NCBI GenBank assembly: GCA_030248215.1
Contig: JASANG010002204.1
Location: 42,522 to 106,521, forward strand
Direction: 5' to 3'
Length of the DNA stretch: 64,000 bases
Source of the DNA: Enoplolaimus lenunculus
Lineage: Eukaryota; Nematoda; Enoplea; Enoplida; Thoracostomopsidae
Under the pieces are notes generated by a model that saw nothing but the letters and a program-made list of their open reading frames with translations, was not told where the DNA came from and made no database searches. The first letter of the stretch is position 1. Each line of letters begins with the position of its first letter. The position numbers and the translations under genes are program-made. Shown one piece after another: positions 36,073-47,800 of this stretch.

Positions 36073-38089
36073 TCATCTCGTGGACAATACCAATGTTTGA
36101 GACCTGCCAATTTTCCATTGGGTCTTCGCAAAACCGGTGCAGTGCCGCAAATATCGAACAGAATAAAGTTGCACGTTAGCAGGCTTGTGTTTAGCAAATT
36201 TGGCAGCACAGTTTTCCTGCAAAAAAGCAAACGTTTTGTACATTTTCCATTCACATGTAAATTCAATGTTTAGCCTTGAGCTTACGTTCGCGCTTAGGGT
36301 TGAGTAACGGTTGGCTTAGGCACAGGTTTAAGAAAACCCTTTCTAAAATAATAAGCTACGCCGAAGAATAAAGTCTGAGCCTAAATATAAACCAGCTGGG
36401 AAGTGAAGAGCCAAAACAAAGTGTGCTGATTTGTTAAAATCATAAGGTGTGATTTTGCTACGTCATCAGAAACGATATACGTCAGGGTTTGTCATCAAAA
36501 GATGAACGGGTTACGATCCCAGCTTATAGCCAGTCACGAATTCTTCTTTTCAGAGTTTTCCCCGTTAAGCATTGGTGGAGCGTAGAAAACATTTCCGAAT
36601 CTCGTCATCAAGTGTACGCTATTTATGGTCGACAGACCCTGAATATTTTTTGTGTAAATAAACATACAAGAGACAGCTTTAAATGCACATACACGCATCG
36701 CAGTCTAGGAAAAACCACTGGATATGTGGGACGGTAAAATGGTTACAAAACCATTCGTTTCTCGTCACCCCTGCCTCCAGTATAATACCTGCTACACAGA
36801 ACGCACGTACTTGTAGACTTTTTCAAATTTCCTCGGTTTTAGCGCATTCTTGATGTCATAATAATCATTAGTATTATTACGAACGACACGTATTTCCAGT
36901 TTGACTGAGCCCTGTAACGTAAGCGTAAACTCTAACCATTTGCGAACACAAAAACTATTTTGTTCGATGCTCTTCAAACCACCCGTCATCATTTAGAGCT
37001 GGACGTCTTGGCCACTTGTATTTACGCTTTCCCAACATTTACCTACCCTTTAGACTGTGGGTTATGTTTGGGATAAGACAATCCCTACGTGGTCGTTTGC
37101 CGAACAATTTTTCAACAAAGTAATGTTTAATTGCAAAACTTTCGGTGTCACTGTGATCTATAGCCACTTCATATAGCGAATATTTTGAAAAATCTCTCAG
37201 CATCCCTGATATTTAAGCTTTCAATTATGCTTGTTCAAACCGAAGATTCCTGTTTTTAACACACGATATATATTACTGGACTCGCCCGACCTTTACACTG
37301 TTGGTATAATACTGTACAGACCCGAAAAGAGGTCTTAATAAAGAGAGGGTCCCAATTTTGAGTCCCAATCACTAGGAGCCTGTACTTTTGATTAAAGTCC
37401 GTTTGTGGATAGAGTCCATAACTCCTTATTACAGTCAACAAAACGACCAAGGGAGAAGTATAACCCAAACGGCTTAATTATGTCGCAGACACTCAGACCA
37501 CGCGCATAAACTTCGTTAAAACCAGAAAAAAATTAACGTTCATCGAATGAAGAAAAATGTGGTGGACGTATGGAATATGAACCCGCGTAGGAATTTAATA
37601 AAAAGTAGCTTTATGTTATTGATCTCGGTGCGCTCAGTGCATCTGTGCTGTTTTCAAGGCTTCAGAGCCCCTGGTTGTAAGGTTATGGCCTTTTAAATTA
37701 TAAGTTTTTACTATATAAAACAGGTAAAACCGAAAAACATGTAAAACCGAACGCCAAATTTGTACAACGCATACGAACATGTGAATCATAGACATGCTTT
37801 CTTCTCAATCTTTACAATACTTTAACTGCCCCGTTATCCCAACTGCCCCCACTGTCTTCAATTCTATTTGTTGCGTGTACTCCTGGTGCATTGCTCTCCA
37901 GGGAAAATGTGACGGCCTTTAGAATAACGTTAGCCCCGCCCGCCATTCCCATAAACACTTACGAAACTATACGTCCCAATAGTTTCAGCGAGTTTACGAT
38001 AAGTTCTAAATTCTGGAAAACAAATGAAATCCGGATCGCCGTTTTTGTTTTCATCCAAATCTCCCCAATCGTTGACGCACAAATTACTC
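36073..38089 (-). CDS. two further minus-strand exons, possibly the 3' end of the same secreted-protein gene
   Basis: Exon 38089-37963, after acceptor ctttatag, reads NLCVNDWGDLDENKNGDPDF and then ICFPEFRTYRKLAETIG, ending at a good GTAAGT donor in phase 0. Exon from 36216 (acceptor ttttttgcag) reads ENCAAKFAKHKPANVQLYSV and then YLRHCTGFAKTQW in phase 0 to TGA at 36075-36073. The cysteine spacing suits an extracellular protein. The first exon needs phase 2 input, which E6 at 38443 does not supply, so these may follow a missed exon or belong to another gene. Two other frames of the last exon are also open, one proline-rich to 35934 and one to 35873, so the C-terminal frame is uncertain. Confidence 0.45.
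37312..37445. mobile_element. partial third copy of the TA-flanked 408-bp MITE
   Basis: Starts CTGTACAGACCCGAAAAGAG after TA and follows the other copies (GGGTCCCAATTTTGAGTCCC, AATCACTAGGAG) for about 130 bp before homology is lost. It lies between two candidate exons of the minus-strand gene. Confidence 0.75.
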
Positions 38090-38347
38090 CTATAAAGAGA
38101 CAGGATACATGTCAAACATACATAAATGCTTTTCCCGTTTTTATAAAAAGCGGTTACTTAATGCGGAAACAACTTTTTGAGATGCGCGAATCGTGTTCGC
38201 GTAATGGCATTTTGCGTCACAAGTGCTCTCTTTGAGAGATTTTCTGTTTGTAAAAACGTTTTCTAAGGTCCCGTTTGAAGTACGATACAAACATGGTGCT
38301 CAGCGCGTTTTGCAAGATTCGTTTCATATTTTTTCTATACAATGTTG

Positions 38348-41300
38348 TCAATGACATTCAGGCGTGGTGGGCTCGCTCATTTCATCACAAAGCGTGCAAA
38401 CTAGTCTGTTAGCTGTTTCTCGCGCCGTCGAGTCGGATGACTGCTGAACATTTATTAATAAAACACTCTCTGAAGCGACAGTAGGATTGCGTTTGACATA
38501 ATAAGTTTACTAATTTTTATTAATTTCTTCACCTTTGAACTTTCCCAAATGTTACTCCGACCCTCCCTTACGTTGGGCACATCATCATACGCTGACGCTG
38601 GTAAACTTACCTCTGGACTTTTTGAAGACCAATTTGGGATGGGCACGAAACTGTTGTTACATTTTGTCGATCATTAAATTCTCGAACAAAAGTATTGCAA
38701 TAGTCGCAATGGTAACTAAAATAACCAATGTTACATTAAAACGAGAATATAAACTCAGCATAAGCTGAGTCCTATTCCGAAGCATAAGCACAAGTGTCTT
38801 TGTAATTATAAGCCAATAAATAGCCGTGGCTTAAACCAAAACCTAAGCGTAAGCAAAAACCATTCTGACGATTTCTCTGTTTCAATTACGCAACGCGGAA
38901 AAACGCTACGCCTCTCAAAGTGAGCATGGGACACAAAAATTGCTCCAAACTGAAAAAAAGAAGCCTTTACTGCAGCGGTGTTTACGGCATTACTGAAAAG
39001 CAACAGTATGTCAGTCTAGTAAACAACAATTGAAAGTTCAGGACTTTTTTATTGGCGGCTGCAACAAGTAGGCTATGGACAAATTCGCACGGTCAAGTTG
39101 CACATATTTAAGTGAACGGTCGGGAATATTTCGGTTAGAAAGGTGGGCCAATGTAAAGAACACGGGCGGAACTGTATTATAAGCTTATTCCTAAGCCTAA
39201 GCCCACGCCTAAGCCTAAATCGTACCAAGCGAAAAATTAGTCTAAAGCTTAAGCTTATTCTATTCTAGGCCCACAGAAAAATGTTCCAACCCTGATCTTT
39301 ACATGGGTCGAAAAGTGTAAAGTTTTAAAATTTTATGAAATGTTGTCAATATTTTAATTGCCCAATAAACGCCACAATTGGGTCATTAATGTTGCAGCAC
39401 TTTTTCGCTTTATGAAATTTAATTTTTTTGAATTTATTATTTTTTTCGATATAACACATCTTAAAGAAAATGGGATCTAATTTTGAAACACTTACCAGTT
39501 GCTTCCGTATCCGCCACAACCGCGTGAATCGGCATTTGTACACTGTAAATTGTCGAAACCTCCAAATGGATTTTGTTCAGTCATCGTCCATTTGATGTGC
39601 ACCATCATATTTGAGATACCTTTCCGAATTTCTTCGGTAAACTTTGTATCACGAATGTTGAACAGCGACTAAAAGCGTAATAAGTTTGTTTAGAAACATT
39701 TCGCCAGGCAATATACAAATTTTGGCTCATGTTACGTCCAGGCTCCAGGCGCGTTGGAGTAGAAGACTCGCCCGATGATAGGCTTAGCTTTTCAAGTTTT
39801 ACTTCACAACTTGTATCACGATTCTGGAACAAGGATTATCCAAAGCAACAAGTTTTTTGGAAACATTTCGCGATACGCCAACTTAGGTTCAAGTTTTCTT
39901 TACGGCGTATATTCTGTTTTCCGGCGACATAACAGTACAACAGGCTCAGTCTTTGTCCTTTCGCGTGCGCACAAGATATGCCTTGAAATTTCAAGACTCA
40001 TACTTTCTAAAAATTTTGAGTCTAAAGTGTCTGCAATTTCTGATACAATTAGTCTAAACAGCTCAGGAATTCGTGTCTGAAATGTTTAAAACATAAATGT
40101 TTTATATTCCTGAAACCGCTAACGCCAACTAATCCGTGCGCTTCGCTCACGCAATGCATTACAATATAGTTAACTACACGGAATAGGCAACTTTACTTAA
40201 AAGTATTGTCTGTCAAAACTGAAATTAATTTCAGTATTTAATTTCCCTAAAAATGTTTGAATTTTCTCGCCAGAATCTTAATTATTTCGAATTGGACTCG
40301 GGCTTCTCCAACCTAAACTTACCTCTTGGACGTATCTTAGGTTACAAAAATTGTGGAATTTAGTTAAGCATTAGCTGCAATTTTTTTAGTCAGGTTCCCT
40401 GTCAAACCTTTAATTCTAAGACTTGAGTATATGTCTGGAAAATCAGCAAATTGAATGTTATATTTCTGACATATTTGTTCTATATTTCAGCACTACTTGT
40501 CTTAAATAATCATTTATGAAATAGTCTTGCAATTTATCAGACTCATTCAGTATTAATAAAAGTTTGGAATTCAAGATATATATGAGTGAAGTGCTGAAAT
40601 CTGTATGAAGACATAATTGTCTTTAAATTTCAGGCAATAATTCTTGAATATCCGACAATCTGTTTTCTGTGTAGGCTTTAGCTTTTCCAATTTTGCTTGT
40701 CTACATTGTATAACTCAACCTAAAGTCTAACGTTGGAATCCTTGCTTGAAATTAGATCTCAGATGAAATTAAAAATATTCTTGATAGAACCGGTAGATTT
40801 TTAATTAGTCTTATATTAAATACTGGGAACAATTACTACATTACTCACGTAACCGCAGGTCTAAATTCTTATACAAACAAATCTGACCAGCTGAATTATT
40901 CATCAAGACGTGTGAGCACGTGCAGGTGTGAGTATTAACCTGATGGCGCCAATCTCAGCTTACATTTAGGTACCAGATGAAATAGAAAATATTTATGAGT
41001 GAAAGGGTTAAACGTTATTGCTCAAAATTGATTCGCTTTTAGCAAACAAAAACTATACTTGCGTCCATGCTAAAGCATCCTGGTATTTCTAATACTTCGC
41101 CTCTTCCATAATCAACATCAGATCCGGTACTTTTCAATTCTAACTTCTTCAAATCCACATGAGCTTTACCTGAAACAAATAGTTTAAATAATAGAAGCAA
41201 CTTTTTAATTAAATGCGTAACTTTCATTATAACAATTCTGGGCTTAGCTTCAAGCTCTCAACAAGGCCTCTATACCCAGCATGGTTCATCGATTAGTTAC

Positions 41301-41836
41301 CTATCTAGAGGGAGAAGCCGATCTTTAAAGCTCGGTGAAAATTGACTGGGTTCCTCACATTTCGCGTATTCACTGCATGTTTATTTAGCCCTGTAATACA
41401 GTGGATTACAACATATGCACGCACCCCTTTTAACTTTTTCTATGCTCAGGATTAGGCCTATTGTTGGATTTAGGTTTAAACTTAAACTAAAGCCAATTGG
41501 TGGGCATTACGCATAGGCGTCGGCTTATCCTAAGAAGGCTCAGTTTGGTTATGGCTGAGCGAAACGTTATGTGGGGAATGTAAACAAATATTACCGTGGG
41601 AACGTACCCGTATTGCAGTCTTCGACATCTCCGCGTTTGATTAGATAAAATTTTTTTAAAAGCTTTCCTTCCAGACGCCGCTGTTCTTCGCAGTGTTCAA
41701 TTTGTTGCAATTTCATCGGATGCTGAACATAATCAGAACGCTTCTTTGCGTTCACTAACCTTACGCTATGACACCATAGTTCCGTAACTGTAAAAAACGC
41801 CAGACACAACGCTATCACACGAAAATAGCCATCCAT
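38348..41836 (-). CDS. secreted cysteine-rich protein, family not recognised (multi-exon)
   Basis: Minus-strand exons: E1 41836-41608 begins with ATG and a signal-peptide-like stretch (MDGYFRVIALCLAFFTVTEL) and ends phase 1 at G|GTACGT. E2 41169-41059 (phase 1 to 1; KLELKSTGSDVDYGRGEVLE). E3 40030-39904 (phase 1 to 2; SLEISRHILCARERTK). E4 39668-39496 (frame starts TCG; MMVHIKWTMTEQNPFGGF, then CTNADSRGCGGYGSN; phase 2 out). E5 38650-38533 or a short form to 38611 (phase 2 to 0; VPIPNWSSKSPE). E6 38443-38351 (phase 0; RLVCTLCDEMSEP), reaching a TGA at 38350-38348. E1-E3 fit each other and E4-E6 fit each other. E3 to E4 do not fit in phase, so a small exon or donor is missing near 39.7-39.9 kb, where the start of E4 is locally duplicated. 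Eight or more cysteines and the leader suggest export. I do not recognise the family. Confidence 0.6.
38757..38932. mobile_element. decayed TTAGGC-core MITE in an intron of the minus-strand gene
   Basis: AGCATAAGC...CCTAAGCGTAAGC hexamers followed by the family's right end in diverged form (GGAAAAACGCTACGCCTCTC...GAGCATGGG). Confidence 0.6.
39146..39309. mobile_element. 164-bp copy of the TTAGGC-core MITE
   Basis: Ends GGCCAATGTAAAGAACACGG and CCCTGATCTTTACATGGGTC are inverted repeats, flanked by GAAAGGTG (39138-39145) and GAAAAGTG (39310-39317), a 7/8 target duplication. The core is four near-perfect CCTAAG hexamers. Confidence 0.88.
39740..39840 (-). repeat. local duplication of the E4 exon start and acceptor
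   Basis: On the minus strand, GCGAAATGTTTCCAAAAAAC...ATCGTGATACAAG repeats the intron-exon border of E4 (GCGAAATGTTTCTAAACAAA...TTCGTGATACAAAG at 39655-39715). The copy keeps an open frame (RDTSCEVKLEKLSLSSGESS), so it may be a duplicated exon of the secreted-protein gene. Confidence 0.6.
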
Positions 41837-41998
41837 TTAGTTAAATTAAGCCAACTAGGTTAATTTGTTAACCCGCAAGCAAGCAAGGTTACACTAATGA
41901 TTCGTTGATTTGTCTACAACTTAAAAATGTTTACAACCATTATGGTTCATGCCCAAAAAAAAGAAGAAAGGATGTCTAGAGCACAGGCGTTTAAGCAC

Positions 41999-42177
41999 CA
42001 GGTCCGTAACCAGCTCACTATGCTAGAAGGGGCTAAAAATGTTTCAGGAGGGGCATAGAAGGGTTTTCTTTGACTTGCAAGCATGGTTGATGATTTTCTA
42101 GGTGGTCAAAAAATTTTCAATGGGGCCTGAGCTCTTCTTCCCCTTTGGCTTGGCTACGGGCCCGCTAAGTCAGAGCA
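41999..42177. mobile_element. hAT-like MITE, CAGGCCCGTAGCC family
   Basis: CAGGTCCGTAACCAGCTCAC at left and GGCTTGGCTACGGGCCCG at right form diverged inverted ends. The interior matches the copy at 42443-42586 (GGAGGGGCA...GATTTTCTAGG...AAAATTTT). Confidence 0.75.
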
Positions 42178-42305
42178 AATTTCTTGTAAAGAAATAGTTT
42201 CTGAATTTTCAGACAGTAGTGTCGATTAGTAAGCACTCCTGACAAGTCTTAAATTTATGGCTTTGAAGTCTGAACATTTTCAAAATACCGTTCTTGAATT
42301 ATATA

Positions 42306-42828
42306 CCGTGGTGACCCGACAAAAAGGAGGTCTCAATTTTGAGGCCCAATCAATAGGAGACCGTAGTCCCTACACCTTAATTAAAGTCCATAAATGTTAA
42401 TTATCTCAAATTTCCCAACACCAAATACCGTTGAGTTCGAAGCAGGCCCGTAGCCAGCTCACTTCTTGCTAAGAGGCTAACATTTTTCAGGAGGGGCAAG
42501 TTGTAAGCAAGGCTGAAAATTTCTTAGGGGTGCCAAAATTTTATCCGGGGAGCTGAGCCCCCTGTGCCCCCTTACCTACGGCCCCGGTTCGAAACTTTAA
42601 AGTATGCTTAGTTTTGAAAGTACATTCTTAAGTATAACCTTGCATTATTGCTCAAGGTTTTGATGCAGACAAATAAAGGTTTAATTCAACGGATAGGTGC
42701 AATAGTGAATATGTATCAGTAACGAAGGGCGGGTTAAATATAAACAACAGTCCGTAACCGAATAACAGGAGGGGTCCCTCTGAAGAGGCCAATAAATATC
42801 AGTCAGCTTCTTATTCGGGTCACTACAG
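42306..42828. mobile_element. TA-flanked MITE interrupted by another MITE
   Basis: Same family as 3412-3819, with ends CCGTGGTGACCCGAC and TTCGGGTCACTACAG next to TA. The copy is split at GAGTTCGAA by the 144-bp element at 42443-42586. Confidence 0.88.
42443..42586. mobile_element. hAT-like MITE inserted in another MITE
   Basis: CAGGCCCGTAGCCAGCTCAC to CCTTACCTACGGCCCCG, 144 bp, flanked by GTTCGAAG (42435-42442) and GTTCGAAA (42587-42594). The sister copy at 3412-3819 shows the undisrupted site, confirming an 8-bp target duplication and hAT membership. Confidence 0.93.
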
Positions 42829-44107
42829 TATTCAGACTTGAAACTCTGAACACGACTGGTACCAGTGGCAGTAACCAATTTGAAAAACAAAGCTCAACGG
42901 TAGCGAAAACCTGCACAGCATCGTCCATCAGTTGACGCTAATACTGCTCAAGATTGACCTGCAAGCAAACTAAAACAATACTTGTATGCGCACAGCTAAA
43001 CGTTAAACGTGTATTGCACAATCGCAATACGCTCCAATGCTTCAGGGCAAGAAAGATATACAGCGTTTGCATGGCTCAGTACCATACAAACGTGGCTTTC
43101 GATAAATCCAACCGCATTTAATAGATTTACCATTTGCATACACGAAATTTGATAAGAATGGCTAACTTTAAATTTTCTGTCTGTGACAAAAACAGAACAG
43201 ACCTATTGTAGCAGCGCAGTGAAGCACCCTGCTGCTTCTGTTCACCCCTTCCACAAGTTTTCGTTTCAAGCTATACATGAAAGCTCGTCTGAAACTTGAA
43301 GCATTCGAAAAAAAGTGACAATTTTGTAACATAAAACTATGAATATTTTCATACGGTGAAAGTTATAAATATTATAAACCAAAAAAATTATATGCTGTGT
43401 CTTAAATCGTTTGTGAAATACGTTTAAAAATACATCACAAATTCATTTTTGAAACAGCACTAAACACAACAGTCGCAGTCGAGAAAAAAATAGTCTTATT
43501 ATTGAGTAGAAAGATAATTTTTAGAGATGTATTTTACGTTTTAGACATGGGCATAGGCACAATTTCAATTTAAAAGGGTATAACTTTTAAAGGAATATGT
43601 TTGCTATTAACGAGCGTAGCATGTGAGAAACATATTTAAAGTTGCAGGAAGCAGCCGTTGAGCTTAAGCATGTTGAAACTCTCCTGTGATGTTTGCTAGA
43701 AATTCAAGGAATATCCCGTGTAAACTTAGCCTAAGTGTTTACGGTCTGAAGAACGTTATTACATGAACTTTAATACATTATAAAAAACGACAGCTTTTAA
43801 CTTTTTAAAACAACTGCATCATCGTTTTACGTGAGCTGTTTGAATGCAAATTAATCATTGTTGAAATATATGCCCACCCTTTAACGTTTAAATTCGAGGG
43901 CCGAACGCGAAAAACGCAAAATATTTTAGAATTGGAAGAAAGTACACAATAAACGCTTCGAATACCATATAGTATTTTTTAAAAGCAGACATTTGCTTGT
44001 TTGAAACAAAGGCCACAGCTAAAATGTTTAAAAGGGTCAAGGTTTAAAATTTACGAAATTTGCAGTTCGCAATTAATGGCTCAACTTTCAAACATCACAT
44101 TGCCTAT
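42829..44107. other. intergenic, nothing supportable
   Basis: No motif-bearing frame or repeat recognised. Confidence 0.5.
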
Positions 44108-44305
44108 GGGCCGATCCAAATGGGGGGATGGTACATCGGTCGTTACCAGATAGCTTTTACTATGGTAAGGTCCCTAATGCGACCGAACCTTTGTGGCCCA
44201 AAATTTTCGTTTGGTTTCTCGGCCGTTGCATTCGCGAAATTATCTCTTAATATATATCGCGCCTCCCCATCAAAAATTTCAGTTTCCGCCACTGCATTAG
44301 CCACT
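44108..44305 (-). mobile_element. probable hAT-like MITE
   Basis: Read on minus it begins GCAGTGGCGGAAACTGAAAT followed by TTTTGATGGGGAGGCG, like CAGTGGCGGATCCAG-type hAT MITEs. The other end (TGGGCCGATCCAAATGGGGG) is a weak inverted match. Open frames across it on both strands are not gene-like. Confidence 0.5.
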
Positions 44306-45221
44306 GCTGTTGAATTGCAAGTATATTTGCATAAAAGTAAACCTTTTATCATGAATCTTAAACAACAAAACAAGAGCGTGTTCTTCACAATGTTCCACTC
44401 ATTTGCAAAAAATCTGTCGAGCTTTTAACATCAAAATAAACAATTTACACAGAAATTCCAAGATTTGCAAAAACAATTTAGCAATAGCAGTCAATCAAGA
44501 TTAAAATTAACTAGACCATACCCATGCGACACAGGTGTAACGTTTTTAAACGTGAAACTGTCATTATTTGACTAAATTCCCGAAGGAGGCTCCTGTGCGT
44601 GGTATGCATTAGCTTCTTACGCTAGTCCAATGTTTTTTGGGCTTACTCTTGCAAGTTGGGGTGACTACGGGCTTGCAAACAAGGGAAAGCAAAGCAAATA
44701 ATTCTGGGGACTACATTTCTACTGTGCCTTTGAAAAATCCAATTTTTTGTGAATTTATGGTAAGAGAATGTTAAAATGGTGGGTCAGCTTAAGAAACAAC
44801 GGTACATGTTAAATTGCCTTACATTACAAACTTAATGCATTGGAATTGTTGTAAAATTGGTACCCGACACATACTACAAATGGAGACGGGCATCAGTCCA
44901 TCTCAAAAATGAAAATCGACCAGAATTACACACGAGTTTAAAAGGTGTTTTCTAAGATGCATTAACGTTATAAACATACTTTTGCATGCAATGATAACTT
45001 CGGCAATTTTTTATGTTTACTGCGGTGCTGCAAATGCAACTTATGACGCAAAATACGTGGGAGTTTTGCACGAGATGGAGTGTATGTTTTCGATCGTTTA
45101 AAAAGTAGGACTGAAATATATGATATAATGAAATTTTTCTCACTGAAACTTTTTCGAATTTTCCCTTTGTTGCATTTGGCGCCCACGTAATTGAACCGGC
45201 CTAAAATACTAAGTGCGGTGT

Positions 45222-45357
<136 letters not shown>

Positions 45358-45359
45358 AT

Positions 45360-46790
45360 AAACCCTCACTTACGATGGACCTCTAAGCTAATGGAGCGCC
45401 AGATAAAAGCTTTTACGCAGTTTTTTCATTACTGTGGGCCCGTTGAGAATAGGTGTAACTGTCTGTCTGTATTATAAGTCGAGATTTAACTTAAATTTTG
45501 TAGCGTGAACTTTAACTTCACCGAGGTTTTCAACATAACTTTGTGCTAACAAAATTAGCCGGTTGCAGTAAACATGTGCAAAATGTTGAGTTTCTCAACG
45601 CTTTTACAATGCAATAACTCGAGTAGAAACTGTATCAATACTGTAGATAGGCACCGGATATCCGTATATTCGAAATGCCATTGTGTAAAAAAATTTTGGA
45701 ATATTTTGCATTGTTTCACCATTACAGTAAGTAGCTGAAGCTGACGAAGAGAAATTCAGTATTCAAACCTGAGTTTAAATATTGAACCACATTCCTGCAT
45801 AATTTCATGATGATGTAAAATTCCGATTTCTTAAAACATGGCAAAATTAATAAACTTCAGTATAGCTTGATATTTATCGGAATAATAACTTTGTATTTTT
45901 AAATTAGGTATCTCAAAATTAGCCCAGTGACAAGTACTAAATTTTATTATTACCTTTGCAAGAAACACCATCTTGCAGAGACATGACAGTTAATAAATGA
46001 CACAAGTCGAGATTTGACTTAATAACGGCTGGGCTGCAGACACATGTCACGTCTTAGTTCTATTTTAACGAAGTCCGGGTATGACGTATGTCATCGGTTC
46101 TCAATATTAAATTCTGTGCTTGCCAAGTTGATAGTGAGATAGGCACTATACTAATTAACAATTTCTGTCAAATTCTTTAACCTTACTTTTTAGCTGCCGT
46201 TCTCAAGTTCCAATTCGACTTAATGCTAAAAGGTCGACTAATAATGGGTCATCCCCGTTAAAATGCACGCACATTTGTAGAAAAATGTTGCTCCGTTTTG
46301 GGTGCCCGCGTTGTCCCTACACACTCTCTATATACGCTGTCAGAGATGTCAATATGTCATTGTCTAAACCTTAAGACAATGAATATGATCTGGGCATTAA
46401 ACATTTACTTGTCCTGACATAATGTCTATAGTCCCTCGGAAGGGACTCAATTTTTGCGTTGTAATGATGCGTGTGAATATGTGCACAGCATGTGTTTTTC
46501 AATGTGTGCGCGTGTACTAACGTAATGTCCTGACATCCTACAGACAACATGTATTTATCCAGAGTCCCTTCTGACAGAGTCTAAGCAATTAACACTAAGT
46601 ACAGCTAAGAAACTATACCTTGCCTCCAGCTAGGATGTGTATTTTGATTTTGTTCCAAATGGGATGAGTGGACCATTTATTTCATCGGCGCATGCATTTT
46701 AACGTGGATGATCCATTAAGTCACATCTCTACACTCAGCTAGAATAAATGCATAACTTATTAAGCACTCTTTAGACCGTTTCTTAAGGTC
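45360..46790. other. intergenic, nothing supportable
   Basis: AT-rich. Words such as GTCCCTCGGAAGGGACTC near 46430-46450 and GAGTCCCTTCTGACAGAG near 46560 are locally self-complementary but give no bounded element. Confidence 0.4.
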
Positions 46791-46799
46791 CGCATTCTC

Positions 46800-47155
46800 A
46801 AATGCGAACAGTATGTATAACTAGTTAGCGATGGGTTTTCAAACTGACGAACCTCTGCCATTGTGGTTCTAAAAATTTGCACAGAAGTAGGACAAATCAA
46901 ACGCAAATTATGCTGGATTTCAAAACCTCAAATGTGTGCAGCACTTATCACTAGTTGGCGATAGGTCATGTAACGTTTGCACTAGTGAATGCTGAGGCTT
47001 GAAATTCAGCGCATTCTTCGCACAGCAGCACCTTTATTACCAGTTGGTAATAGGTCTTGTAACTTTTGAACCAGTGAGAATACTAGTCTCAAAATTCTGC
47101 TCTGCTCCTGTACCAATTATGAGTGCAACAACTGCAATAGTTAGTGAGTTTGAAA
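46800..47155. repeat. degenerate tandem repeat, units of about 100 bp
   Basis: Blocks share CACT(A/C)...CTAGTTGGCGATAGGTC, then TGTAAC...TTTGCACTAGTGA and TTGAAATTC(A/T)GC, seen at about 46820, 46940 and 47040 with heavy divergence. Confidence 0.5.
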
Positions 47156-47800
47156 ACCTATACTACTATAACTGATGATAGTCGGTATATCCATAAGAGA
47201 ATATGGGCCCTGACGTTTAGTTTTAGCTGTTACTAATGTTTGAGAACTAAAAAAATTCAGTAGCATTTAGTTTTCGCGTTCCAAACTAGTTGATTTGGCA
47301 GGAAACTGGTCATAGTGTTTAGATTTAGTCCTGGCTTATCATTGAACATTATAATTTCACCAGAAACGCCTCGTCGTAAAACTGCGATCCAACCGGTTAC
47401 GCTTCTCCAATTAATTAATCGTAATAAAATAAATTCTTCAGCTGCTCGTAAAGCTATAAGTGCGGAAACCAGGTAGCTAGAATTAGTAATCACAGGAAAC
47501 CAATTAAAGGCAAATTTGTTAGTGCAACTGAAAATCTCAAAGTTTTCCGTCAAATTATGGCTTGTAGAAATAGCACACTGTTGCAATCGCGTAAACTCGT
47601 AACATTCGAAAATGAATATACCTGGCCTACGTCAGAAATGAAAAATTTTATGGTCCGCAGCTAAACGAATCATACACCAAACGCCACTTTAACATTAAAG
47701 TCTTCTGTCACCTGCGTAAAATTAAATTCAAGCTGCACTTTGATTTTTTTACAGCCTGTATATATCATTAGCACCAATTTTAACCTCTCCACGAGTGATT

